The position numbers were made by a program, and so were the translations under genes. A DNA stretch of 64,000 nt from Methanosphaera cuniculi (GTDB lineage Archaea > Methanobacteriota > Methanobacteria > Methanobacteriales > Methanobacteriaceae), in assembly GCF_003149675.1 (NCBI RefSeq), contig NZ_LWMS01000042.1:1-64000 (forward strand), in the 5' to 3' direction. Numbering within the stretch: position 1 is the stretch's first letter; each line of letters begins with the position of its first letter. The notes beneath the pieces were generated by a model, which searched no databases, was not told the origin of the DNA, and saw only the letters and a list, made by a program, of their open reading frames with translations. Positions 27,930 to 36,752 of the stretch are shown piece after piece.

Positions 27930-29333
27930 ATGGCAGATGTGAAAAAAGAACTAAATAGTAATGTTGAATTAGTACTGGGAGATTATAAAACAGCAGTGAA
28001 GAAACTAGCATTACCTCTTATGATGAGTATGTTTCTTATGATGGCATATAACCTGGCTGATAGTATATGGGTTTCAGGACTTGGTTCTGATGCACTAGCA
28101 GCAATAGGATTTATAACACCATTATTTATGATAATTATAGGTCTTGGAAATGGTATTGGAGCTGGGACAAATAGTCTTATTGCTCGTTATATTGGATCTA
28201 AATGTTATGATCAGGCAAATAACACAGCTCTTCATGGTTTGTTTTTAACAGTAGTAATATCAGTAGTGGGTGCTATTTTCATGTATATTGCACTTCCATC
28301 GATTCTTATATGGATGGGTGCAGCTCATGACTTAGAATTTTCACTTGAATATGGATATATTATCTTTACATTTATGATTGTATTTTTATTTAATCATGTG
28401 TGTACTGCTATTTTAAGATCTGAAGGTGATGTTAAACGTGCAATGTATGCAACAGCTACAACTGCAATAATTAACATTATACTTGATCCTATTATGATAT
28501 ATGTACTTGGATTTGGTATTCGTGGAGCTGCATATGCAACAGTTATATCAGCTTCACTTAGTTGTATCATACTAAGCTATTGGATACTTTATAAAAAAGA
28601 CACATATCTTAATGTAACACTAAGAAATTTTAAGTATAAACGTAGTATTATTAAAAGAATACTAAATGTAACAATTCCAGCTTCAACAGAAAACTTAATA
28701 TCAAGTATTTTAATGATAAGTATAAATCTTATACTTACAATTTCAGCAGGAACTACTGCTGTAGCAACATATACAGCAACAATGCGTCTTATTCAATTAG
28801 GTGGTATTCCACTTATAGGATTTTCAACTGCACTTCTTACAATTATAGGAGCAGCATATGGAGCATGTAATGTTCAGAAAATTAAGGATGCATATAGATA
28901 TACAATAAAACTTGGTCTTATTACAACAACAATTATGGTTGTAGTATTTTTAATATTTGCACCTGATATAAGTATGATATTTGCATATGGTGAAAGTAGT
29001 AATATTGCACCACAAATAGCATCAGCAATAAGAATACTTGTATTTTTAATCTATAGTGTAGCTCTTGGTAATATTTCAGCTATGCTTTATCAAGGACTTG
29101 GACGTGGAACAACATCACTTACTCTAACCATTATTCGAGCTTTAATATGTGAAATTATTCTAGCATATTTATTTGCTATTGTTATGCATATGGGAGAATT
29201 TGGAGTATATTTAGGACTTGTAATTGGTGGTATAATTGGAGGATTCATAAGTGTTACTTGGGTTATGGTAAGTATCAGACGATTAATTCGTGATTATAGA
29301 CCAGATCCTATGATAGTTGATGAAATCAAATAA
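27930..29333 (+). CDS. MATE family efflux transporter (first copy)
   Basis: The 467-residue protein has 12 hydrophobic helices and the MATE pattern: LALPLMMSMFLMMAYNLADSI at the start, IGLGNGIGAGTNSLIARYIGS near 73, LRSEGDVKRAMYATATTAIINIILDP near 165. It exports cationic compounds using a Na+ or H+ gradient. A GGGGG ribosome binding site precedes the ATG. Its closest relative in the window is the second MATE at 30.0 kb, aligned from the SN.ELVLGD start onward, with a MarR regulator between them. Tandem duplication is the simplest origin. A CACCACC/T-tract terminator follows. Confidence 0.92.
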   Translation: MADVKKELNSNVELVLGDYKTAVKKLALPLMMSMFLMMAYNLADSIWVSGLGSDALAAIGFITPLFMIIIGLGNGIGAGTNSLIARYIGSKCYDQANNTALHGLFLTVVISVVGAIFMYIALPSILIWMGAAHDLEFSLEYGYIIFTFMIVFLFNHVCTAILRSEGDVKRAMYATATTAIINIILDPIMIYVLGFGIRGAAYATVISASLSCIILSYWILYKKDTYLNVTLRNFKYKRSIIKRILNVTIPASTENLISSILMISINLILTISAGTTAVATYTATMRLIQLGGIPLIGFSTALLTIIGAAYGACNVQKIKDAYRYTIKLGLITTTIMVVVFLIFAPDISMIFAYGESSNIAPQIASAIRILVFLIYSVALGNISAMLYQGLGRGTTSLTLTIIRALICEIILAYLFAIVMHMGEFGVYLGLVIGGIIGGFISVTWVMVSIRRLIRDYRPDPMIVDEIK

Positions 29334-29357
29334 GAAAAAAAATAATTTTTTTTTACT

Positions 29358-29377
29358 CACCACCATTTTCTTTTTTT
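29358..29377 (+). terminator. CACCACCA plus T tracts after first MATE gene
   Basis: CACCACCA is followed by T4, C and T7, 25 bases after the stop. It isolates the first MATE gene from the marR-MATE pair. Confidence 0.55.
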
Positions 29378-29576
29378 AATAGAAAATTTATTGAATTAAT
29401 ATAAAAAAGTTAAATTTTGTTTTTTTTAATTTTTGTTTTTTTAAATATTTTAAAAAGTTAATTATTTACTTTGTCAAAAGTTTTATATATCAAATTTAAC
29501 ATATATATAAAATGAAATCAAAAAACTGACAGAAAAAAGGAGAAATAATTTTCTTTTATTTTTTTGGAGAAAAAAT

Positions 29577-30035
29577 ATGAAAAATTCTTGTAAAAACCCC
29601 GAAAACATATCAATAGGATTTCTCTTCTCACTATTTCTAAAAAATCAGAAAATATACTTCAACAAATCACTAAAACAAAACAATATAACAATAGCACACG
29701 CACCACTACTAATAATGCTACTAGGATATGATGACTTCATATATCAAAAAGATCTTGTAAAAAAACTATACATAGACAACGCATTAGCAACAAGATATCT
29801 AAGGAAACTAGAAGAAGAAGGACTAATAGAAAGACAAGAAGATAATGAAAACAGACGTCAAAATAAAATTAAACTCACTACCAAAGGACGCAAACTAGCA
29901 AAAAATATCTATAGAGAGAAAATCCGATATGAAAATCAAATCATAAAAGATGTCATTCAAAAAGATGAATTCATAGAAATATTATTTAAAATTATAAAAA
30001 ATTCAGAAGAAATAAATGAAAAACAGGAGGAATAA
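29577..30035 (+). CDS. MarR-family transcriptional regulator
   Basis: A 152-residue winged-helix regulator. The recognition region reads YQKDLVKKLYIDNALATRYLRKLEEEGLIERQ near residues 59-90 (helix-turn-helix), followed by the wing segment NRRQNKIKLTTKGR. It probably represses the adjacent MATE genes: its stop codon is one base before the TTG start of the second MATE, so the two are co-transcribed. Upstream, GTTTTATATATC (29479-29490) looks like the TATA box, with repeated TATAT motifs close by that could hold the operator. GGAGAAAAAAT precedes the ATG. Confidence 0.88.
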   Translation: MKNSCKNPENISIGFLFSLFLKNQKIYFNKSLKQNNITIAHAPLLIMLLGYDDFIYQKDLVKKLYIDNALATRYLRKLEEEGLIERQEDNENRRQNKIKLTTKGRKLAKNIYREKIRYENQIIKDVIQKDEFIEILFKIIKNSEEINEKQEE

Positions 30036-30036
30036 A

Positions 30037-31446
30037 TTGCCAGAACCAACTAAAGGAAAAAATAGTAATATAGAATTAGTTCTTGGAGACCATAAAAAAG
30101 CAATAAAACAACTCGCATGGCCAATGATGGTTAGTATGTTCCTCATAATGGCATATAACCTAGCAGATGGTATATGGGTAGCAGGACTTGGAGCCGATGC
30201 ACTAGCAGCAATAGGATTTATAACACCATTATTTATGATACTAGTAGGACTAGGAAATGGAATAGGAGCAGGAGCAAACAGTGTAATAGCACGATTTATA
30301 GGATCTAAGAACTATGAAGAAGCAAATAACACAGCAGCACATAGTTTAGTATTAACACTTATAATATCAATATTAGGTGCAATTATAATGTGTCTAATTC
30401 TACCTCAAATACTTGAAGTAATGGGAGCAGGATCATCAACACAAACAGCACTAGAATATGGATACATAATATTTGGATTAATGATAGTATTTATCTACAG
30501 TAACGTAGGAACAGCACTTCTAAGATCAGAAGGAGATGTTAAACGTGCAATGTATGCAATGGCTGTAACAGCAATACTAAACATAATACTTGACCCAATA
30601 TTTATCTACGTAATGGGAATGGGAATATCAGGTGCAGCATGGGCTACAGTACTTTCAGCAACAGTAAGTTGTTTTGTACTAATATATTGGATGCATTATA
30701 AAAAAGATACATATCTTGATATATCATTTAAAAACTTCCACTATGAAACAAAACTTGTAACTGGAATATTAAACATAGCAATACCATCAACAGCAGAAAA
30801 CTTAATATTTAGTATTCTAGGAATAGTAGAAAACTGGATATTAGTAACTACAGCAGGGACAGTTGCAGTAGCAGCATATACAGCAGCATTAAGACTCATA
30901 CAACTTGCAAATATTCCACTTATGGGATTTGGAACAGCACTTCTAACAGTAGCTGGAGCAGCATATGGAGCACGAAACTACATTAAAGTTAAAAATTCAT
31001 TTACATACACATTAAAACTAGGATTAATATCAGCAACTATAATGGCAATATTATTCTTCATATTTGCACCACAAATAAGTATGGTATTTGCATATAGCTC
31101 AAGTGCATCACTAGCACCAATGATTGCTGAAATTATTAGAATAATGATTATATTCATATACAGTATATGTCTAGGAATGATATCAGCAATGATATTCCAA
31201 GGTGTAGGAAAAGGAACAACATCATTATGTCTAACAATTATAAGATCACTTTTATGTGAAGTAATTCTATCATACCTATTTGGAATAGTATTTGGCTGGG
31301 GAGCATATGGTGTATACTTCGGTGTAACTATTGGTGGTCTCATTGGAGGATTCATAAGCTTCGGATGGGCATCATTATACATAAGACGCTTGATTAAAAA
31401 CTATGATGCAGATCCTGAAATCGAAAATATCGATAAAACAGAATAA
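30037..31446 (+). CDS. MATE family efflux transporter (second copy, TTG start)
   Basis: A paralogue of the first MATE, with the same N-terminal motif (KGKNSNIELVLGD) and 12 helices. The start is placed at TTG 30037: AGGAGG (30025-30030) lies six bases before it, and the marR stop ends at 30035. An ATG at 30016 is also in frame but would place the ribosome binding site inside the gene and overlap marR. This gives 469 residues. Co-transcription with marR suggests drug- or metabolite-inducible export. A hairpin follows the stop. Confidence 0.92.
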   Translation: MPEPTKGKNSNIELVLGDHKKAIKQLAWPMMVSMFLIMAYNLADGIWVAGLGADALAAIGFITPLFMILVGLGNGIGAGANSVIARFIGSKNYEEANNTAAHSLVLTLIISILGAIIMCLILPQILEVMGAGSSTQTALEYGYIIFGLMIVFIYSNVGTALLRSEGDVKRAMYAMAVTAILNIILDPIFIYVMGMGISGAAWATVLSATVSCFVLIYWMHYKKDTYLDISFKNFHYETKLVTGILNIAIPSTAENLIFSILGIVENWILVTTAGTVAVAAYTAALRLIQLANIPLMGFGTALLTVAGAAYGARNYIKVKNSFTYTLKLGLISATIMAILFFIFAPQISMVFAYSSSASLAPMIAEIIRIMIIFIYSICLGMISAMIFQGVGKGTTSLCLTIIRSLLCEVILSYLFGIVFGWGAYGVYFGVTIGGLIGGFISFGWASLYIRRLIKNYDADPEIENIDKTE

Positions 31447-31456
31447 AAAAAAAAGT

Positions 31457-31480
31457 AGGAAAGAATAATATATTCTTCCT
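31457..31480 (+). terminator. Hairpin after second MATE gene
   Basis: AGGAAAGAATA and TATTCTTCCT form a stem with one bulged A and a 3-base loop, ten bases after the stop. AACCTTC and T tracts follow downstream (about 31488-31520). Confidence 0.5.
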
Positions 31481-31666
31481 ATAAAATCTAACCTTCTTTT
31501 ATAATCTATTTTTTTATTAAAGTTTATTTTTTTTATAATAACATCCATACATAATTATTACTTTTTTTATTATTTTTATTAATTTATCATTAATTATCAT
31601 TAGATTTATATATGTAATTATTAATAAGTATAAATATCAAACTATAAAAGGAGACTTTGAAATATC

Positions 31667-32410
31667 ATGTTAAAAGATAAAGTAGCAGTAGTAACAGGTG
31701 GAACAAGAGGAATAGGATTTGCAACAGTAAAAGAATTCCTAGAAAATGGATGTAAAGTAGTACTCTTTGGATCAAGACAAGAATCAGTAGACAAAGCACT
31801 AGCAAAACTTAATGATATAAACCCAGACTACCCAGTAGAAGGAATGTATCCTAAAATCACAGAATATGATGAAGTAGAAAAAGCATTCACCGAAATAGTT
31901 GACAAATACGGAAAAATAGACATACTCGTAAATAATGCAGGAGTATCAGAAAAAGAACCAATCGAAGAGTTAAGTGTTGAAGAATTTGAAAAAACAATAG
32001 ACTTAAATGTTAATGCTGTATACATATGCTCAAAAGCAGCAGTAGAAGTAATGAAAAACCAAGAAAAAGGAGTAATTCTTAACACAAGTTCAATGGTATC
32101 ACTCTATGGACAATCAAGTGGATGTAGTTATCCAGCATCAAAATTTGCAGTAAATGGACTTACCAAATCCCTAGCACGAGAACTAGGAAAATACCAAATA
32201 CGTGTAAATGCAGTAGCACCTGGAGTAATAGCAACAGACATGGTAGCAAACTTACCTGATGATTTAGTTGAAAAAATATGTGCAACAATACCTCTTCAAC
32301 GCATGGGACAACCTGAAGATATAGCAAATGCATTTGTATTTTTAGCAAGTGACAAAGCATCATACATAACAGGAGCAATACTATCAGTAGATGGAGCTAC
32401 AATGACATAA
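31667..32410 (+). CDS. Short-chain dehydrogenase/reductase (FabG-like)
   Basis: A classical SDR of 247 residues with the NAD(P) motif TGGTRGIG (residues 11-18), NNAG near 90, the catalytic Ser (NTSSM), Tyr and Lys (SYPASKFA) and the C-terminal ITGAILSVDGA. It is closest in pattern to bacterial 3-oxoacyl-ACP reductases. Archaea lack the bacterial fatty-acid pathway, so the substrate is probably another ketone or alcohol; acquisition from gut bacteria is possible but unproven. The GGAG ribosome binding site is 13 bases from the ATG. It stands alone, followed by a CTCACCA/T-tract terminator. Confidence 0.88.
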   Translation: MLKDKVAVVTGGTRGIGFATVKEFLENGCKVVLFGSRQESVDKALAKLNDINPDYPVEGMYPKITEYDEVEKAFTEIVDKYGKIDILVNNAGVSEKEPIEELSVEEFEKTIDLNVNAVYICSKAAVEVMKNQEKGVILNTSSMVSLYGQSSGCSYPASKFAVNGLTKSLARELGKYQIRVNAVAPGVIATDMVANLPDDLVEKICATIPLQRMGQPEDIANAFVFLASDKASYITGAILSVDGATMT

Positions 32411-32680
32411 AGTAGCATGAAAAAATAAATTTTCCTATTAAATACAAAATATTTTCTCCTCACCATTTTAATTTTTTTTATAAAAAAAAATATATTATAT
32501 TCCACTTAAACTTTCTATTTTTAAATTAGACATATTTTATAAAATTAGACTTTTTTTTGCTAAAATAATAAATTCTAGTTTTTACATATACTATTATTAT
32601 AACCAAAGGAAAAAAGAATAATATCTTTTTTTAACTATTTTTTTTAAATAAACACTACAAAAAAAAGGCGGAAAAACAAT

Positions 32681-34285
32681 ATGGATAATTTATTATTACT
32701 ACTTATTTTTATATATGTAGCTTTAATGATTCTCGTCGGATATGTTGCTTATAAACGTACAGTAACATCAGAAGACTATCTTGTTGCAGGACGAGAAACA
32801 AACTCATATATAATGGCTCTAAGTTATGGTGCTACTTTTATAAGTACAGCCGCTATTGTTGGTTTTGGTGGTCTTGCCGGTACTAATGGTATGGGTATAT
32901 TATGGCTTGTTTGTTTAAACATTGCTGTTGGTATATTCCTAGCATTTGTTGTATTTGGTAAGAAAACACGTAAAATGGGACAATACTTAGATGCTTTAAC
33001 ATTTCCAGAATTCTTATCAAAAAGATTTAACAGTCGATTTATACAATATTTTAGTGGAGCTTTAATATTTTGTGCTATGCCGATATATGCGGCTAGTGTT
33101 CTTATTGGAGCTGCCAGATTTCTTGAAACAACAATAAATGTTGATTTTACAATCTGTATCATTGTACTTGCAATTATAATTGGATTCTATGTAATATTCG
33201 GAGGACTTAAAGGTGTAATGTATACAGATGCACTACAAGGTACTATCATGTTTGTTGGAATGCTTATACTACTTGTAAGTATATATTGGATGCTAGGTGG
33301 AGTTACAGAAGCTCATCAAGCTCTTACACAAATGGCACCACTATTTCCAGAAGCTTCAAAAGCAACAGGTGCTACAGGTTGGACAACTTTCCCTGCAATG
33401 GGATCACCATTCTGGTGGAATCTTGTTTCATCAATTATTCTAGGTGTAGGTGTTGGAGCAATAGCACAACCACAACTTGCAGTACGTTTTATGACAGTAA
33501 AATCAAATAAAGAATTAAATCGTGCAGTACTTGTTGGTGGAATATTTATATTTGTAACAACATTCACAGCATATATTGTTGGAACATTATCAAATGTATA
33601 CTTCTTCCAGACAAGTGGACAAATAGCAATACAGGCAGCAGGAGGAAATGTGGATAAAATCATTCCAACATTTATTAACTCATCAATGCCAAAATGGTTT
33701 ACATACGTCTTCATGCTAACACTATTATCTGCTGCTATGAGTACAATTAGTACACAATTCCACGTACAAGGATCTTCCATTGCTTATGATGTATATGGTG
33801 GACTTAAAGATTCAAAAAAACACAATCTATCAATAAATAGGATAGGAATACTAATTGCAATCATAATAGCTGTAATACTTGCATACCTACTACCTGGTAA
33901 TATTGTAGCACAAGGTACAAGTATATTCTTTGGAATATGTGCAGCAGCATTTTTACCTGTATATATTTGTGCATTATTCTGGAAACGTACAACAAAAGAA
34001 GGTGCAATTGCAGGAATTATTAGTGGAACACTCATAAGTCTATTTTGTCTAATCTTCACTCACCAAAAAGAAGCAGCAGGATTAGGAATAGCAAAAGCAC
34101 TAACAGGATCAAGTGTGCTATTTACAAGTATGCCATGGCCATATGTAGATCCAATGGTTATAGCATTACCACTTGCATTTGTATTTACAGTTGTAGTATC
34201 ACTACTAACACACAATACAAAAGATGAAGAAAAAGAAATTGATCAAATGTTTAAATATGATGATACAAAAGGAGATGTGGATTAA
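32681..34285 (+). CDS. Sodium:solute symporter (SSS family)
   Basis: A 534-residue transporter with about 13 membrane helices. The N-terminus YVAYKRTVTSEDYLVAGR and LSYGATFISTAAIVGFGG are the SSS signature, and LLSAAMSTISTQFHVQGSS near 345 holds the Ser/Thr pair of the Na2 site. It imports a small organic solute with sodium; the substrate is not evident. Two bases after its stop begins a 37-residue membrane protein that is almost certainly its accessory subunit. AAAGGCGG precedes the ATG. Codon use is more T-rich at the beginning than in the neighbouring SDR. Confidence 0.93.
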   Translation: MDNLLLLLIFIYVALMILVGYVAYKRTVTSEDYLVAGRETNSYIMALSYGATFISTAAIVGFGGLAGTNGMGILWLVCLNIAVGIFLAFVVFGKKTRKMGQYLDALTFPEFLSKRFNSRFIQYFSGALIFCAMPIYAASVLIGAARFLETTINVDFTICIIVLAIIIGFYVIFGGLKGVMYTDALQGTIMFVGMLILLVSIYWMLGGVTEAHQALTQMAPLFPEASKATGATGWTTFPAMGSPFWWNLVSSIILGVGVGAIAQPQLAVRFMTVKSNKELNRAVLVGGIFIFVTTFTAYIVGTLSNVYFFQTSGQIAIQAAGGNVDKIIPTFINSSMPKWFTYVFMLTLLSAAMSTISTQFHVQGSSIAYDVYGGLKDSKKHNLSINRIGILIAIIIAVILAYLLPGNIVAQGTSIFFGICAAAFLPVYICALFWKRTTKEGAIAGIISGTLISLFCLIFTHQKEAAGLGIAKALTGSSVLFTSMPWPYVDPMVIALPLAFVFTVVVSLLTHNTKDEEKEIDQMFKYDDTKGDVD

Positions 34286-34287
34286 AA

Positions 34288-34401
34288 ATGGAATTTCTAG
34301 GACTAACAGACCCAATGATCATAGCAGCATATCTTTCATGTATCATAGTAACCATAATCTGTGTAATTTATGGTGCAATATACTGGAATAGTGATAAATA
34401 A
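34288..34401 (+). CDS. Small symporter accessory membrane protein, 37 aa
   Basis: The reading frame begins two bases after the symporter stop and encodes 37 residues: a short N-terminal segment (MEFLGLTDP), one membrane helix (MIIAAYLSCIIVTIICVIYG) and a short polar tail ending YWNSDK. GGAG (34271-34274) lies 13 bases upstream. Small one-helix proteins of this form are known next to SSS symporters and are called symporter small accessory proteins. Tight linkage and the membrane helix support the call; the role in stability or coupling is inference. Confidence 0.8.
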   Translation: MEFLGLTDPMIIAAYLSCIIVTIICVIYGAIYWNSDK

Positions 34402-34410
34402 TCATATATT

Positions 34411-34434
34411 CCCTTCTTAACCTCTCTTTTTTTT
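34411..34434 (+). terminator. C-rich/T-rich terminator after symporter pair
   Basis: CCCTTCTTAACCTCTC is followed by eight T residues, starting nine bases after the stop of the small accessory gene. Confidence 0.5.
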
Positions 34435-34526
34435 ATAATAAAAAACTTTTTTTTATAGAATAAACTTTTAAATATTATTCTTCATATACAAATAGATAAT
34501 ACAAAAAGTATAGGAGAAATCAAAAA

Positions 34527-34715
34527 ATGCCAGTAATAACAATAGAAGGTCCAGCAGGAATAAGTAAAGAAGTAAAAAAAGAACTAATTGAAAAAGTATC
34601 ACAAACTGCAGCAGACATATATAATATGCCAATAAACACAATAAATGTTCTTATAATAGAAAATGAGGCAGATAATGTTGGAGTTGGTGGAAAACAACTT
34701 TCTGAAATTAAATAA
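34527..34715 (+). CDS. 4-oxalocrotonate tautomerase family protein
   Basis: A 62-residue tautomerase. Removal of the initiator Met exposes the catalytic Pro1 (MPVITIEGPAG), the hallmark of the family, and the central KELIEKVSQTAADIY helix and INVLIIENEADNVGVGG segment fit the beta-alpha-beta hexamer fold. The physiological substrate in methanogens is unknown. GGAGAAATCAAAA precedes the ATG. It is a single gene, followed by an AACCACC/T-tract terminator. Confidence 0.88.
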   Translation: MPVITIEGPAGISKEVKKELIEKVSQTAADIYNMPINTINVLIIENEADNVGVGGKQLSEIK

Positions 34716-35027
34716 TAGCTAAAATAGATTTTTTATATAAAAATATACACATAACCACCTACTTATTTTTTTATTAATTTTTTTTAGTAGATTCATATAT
34801 TTTATTTAATTATGAAAAAAATAGATTTTATAGTAAGTTTTTTATTTTTATAAAAAGTATGAATTATTTCTTATTTTAGAGAAAAAAATAGAATTAAATT
34901 TTTTTAAATTATTTTTTGAAAAAAAGTTTTAAAAGTAAAATATCGTAATTTCACCTAAAAAGTCCTAATAATATAATAATTATAATTTTCTTATTATTAA
35001 AAAAGTTAAAAAAGAAAGAAATAGCAC
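34716..35027. other. AT-rich convergent spacer, 312 bases
   Basis: It lies between the convergent tautomerase and ferredoxin genes. Apart from the terminator at 34753-34772 it shows only A/T runs; no ORF with a ribosome binding site or structured RNA was seen. Confidence 0.5.
34753..34772 (+). terminator. AACCACC plus T7 after tautomerase gene
   Basis: AACCACCTACTTA is followed by seven T residues, 40 bases after the stop codon. It belongs to the CCACC/T-tract group. Confidence 0.5.
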
Positions 35028-35201
35028 TTATGCTACTTCTTCAATTGCTTGTACAGGACATGCATCTGCACATAATCCGCATCCTACACAAGTTGAATCA
35101 TCGATTACGTAAGGAGTTCCTTCTGAAATACAATTAACTGGGCATGCTTCCATACATAATCCACATGCTACACAATTATCTCCTATTTTGTAAACTGCCA
35201 T
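35028..35201 (-). CDS. Ferredoxin, 2[4Fe-4S]
   Basis: A 57-residue clostridial-type ferredoxin with two CxxCxxCxxxCP motifs: CVACGLCMEACP near residues 10-21 and CVGCGLCADACP near 38-49. It carries low-potential electrons in the cytoplasm, for example to or from hydrogenases and formylmethanofuran-type enzymes. The ATG at 35201 follows AAGGTGATAAAT; an in-frame GTG at 35210 lies inside that ribosome binding site. The gene is monocistronic. Confidence 0.95.
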   Translation of the reverse strand: MAVYKIGDNCVACGLCMEACPVNCISEGTPYVIDDSTCVGCGLCADACPVQAIEEVA

Positions 35202-35384
35202 ATTTATCACCTTATTATTATATTATTAGTTTTAAATTAACTAACATAATTATTTTTATGTAAGTTTTAATATATATTTTACTAATTTTTAATAAACCTA
35301 AACTAATTTATCAACATAATTTGAAAATTGTTAAAAAAAGAAAGGAGGGTTAAATTAAGTTTATTTAACTAAAAAAATTTTTTT

Positions 35385-36464
35385 CTACTTTAAATTTATC
35401 AGTTCACGTAATTTATCTTCTGATATATCTAGTATATTACTTATTTCTGCTATTTGTTCTTTTGCATCCTTTTTCTCGAAGTTTTTTGAGATTCTACCTT
35501 TTAATTCTTCAGGTTCAAGTTGTTCTGATAATTCTAGACTATTTATTATTGTATTTACGTATGCTTGTGATATTTTTAATTTTTCTAGGTCATATTCATC
35601 ATCATCTACAATATCTATATTTTTTAGTTCATCTACTGAGTTTTGATAAATATTTATGATATTTGCTATATCATACTCATCTGTAAATGCAAATACATCT
35701 TCAAGTCCTTTTTTCTCATATATTGCTGAAAGTACACTAAGATAAAATATAAGTTGTCCTTTAGTGTATGGTTTTAGTCCTGATTCTCTGTTATTTATTC
35801 CTATTGCTGTTGGTATTTTATAATTTATTGGTTCAAGATTTATGTCTGTTTCTATGTATTCATGTGTTTGTATCATGTCATCTGCCATTTTAGATGCTTT
35901 TTCTTCAATTTCAGTCATGTGATCTTTTAGTACTAATTCTTCAAAGCTGTTATAATGTAGTAATGTTATTAGCATTAATTCTTCATCTGATTCTATGCTT
36001 ACAATTTTAAAGCAATTTAGCACTCCTGATACTGATAGATCTATGTCTTGGTATTCTTCAACTAATTCATCATCTGGTATTTGTTGAAATTCTTTTGATA
36101 GTATTGCATATCTTGTGTTTCGTATTGGATCTGTAAGTAGTCGAGTTGTGTATATATCACTTGGTTGGTATAAATATTGTCCTACTTCATATTTTTCAAG
36201 TATTTGTGGATCTATATCAGCATCATATATGTATAGATCATATAAGTTTGGATTTAATTGTTCTATTAGTTCATCTTGTTGTTCTTCATTTAAATCTTGG
36301 AATGTTATATCTTCTGTTAATTCAAATAGTTGTTTTTCTTCTTGAAAGATGTTTGTTTCATCTTCATCTTTTGGTGTGTTATCAAGCTCTGGTTGGTTGT
36401 TTTCTTCTACTTCCACTACTTCTTCATCTTCTATTGGTTGTTGTGTGTTCTTTTCATCTGACAT
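35385..36464 (-). CDS. Large acidic hypothetical protein, 359 aa
   Basis: No family is recognised. The first 60 residues are a disordered, strongly acidic region (EDEEVVEVEENNQPE type). The middle contains LYDLYIYDADIDPQ and repeated Asp/Glu-rich helices; the C-terminal 50 residues (ISNILDISEDKLRELIN) look like a small helical domain. There are no membrane segments and only one or two cysteines. GGGAGGAGAATTTTTC directly precedes the ATG at 36464, which is preferred over an in-frame ATG at 36482 lying before that site. The gene is monocistronic and ends with AACCCTCCTTTC/T7. Confidence 0.6.
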   Translation of the reverse strand: MSDEKNTQQPIEDEEVVEVEENNQPELDNTPKDEDETNIFQEEKQLFELTEDITFQDLNEEQQDELIEQLNPNLYDLYIYDADIDPQILEKYEVGQYLYQPSDIYTTRLLTDPIRNTRYAILSKEFQQIPDDELVEEYQDIDLSVSGVLNCFKIVSIESDEELMLITLLHYNSFEELVLKDHMTEIEEKASKMADDMIQTHEYIETDINLEPINYKIPTAIGINNRESGLKPYTKGQLIFYLSVLSAIYEKKGLEDVFAFTDEYDIANIINIYQNSVDELKNIDIVDDDEYDLEKLKISQAYVNTIINSLELSEQLEPEELKGRISKNFEKKDAKEQIAEISNILDISEDKLRELINLK

Positions 36465-36752
36465 GAAAAATTCTCCTCCCATACTATTTTTTTTGGATAA
36501 TTCACATATATTTTTTAGAATTTTTTTTGTACTTATTTAATTTTTTTTTATTGTAAAAAATTTGAGAAAAATTTTTTTCAACTCTTCTAATTTGCTTTTA
36601 GTGTTTTGTTGAATTTTTTTCATAAAATTTTTATTATATTATATTATTTTGATAGTTTCATCTTATATAATTATTTAACTATTTTTAAGATCTTATGTGG
36701 TAAATGTATAATAAAAAAAGATTAGAAATTAGGAAATTAATGGTAGATGGTG

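Noticed and set aside
27930-34285. Mobile element carrying the MATE, SDR and symporter genes
   Set aside because: No integrase, transposase, flanking repeat or tRNA junction was seen; an accessory character is only an impression.
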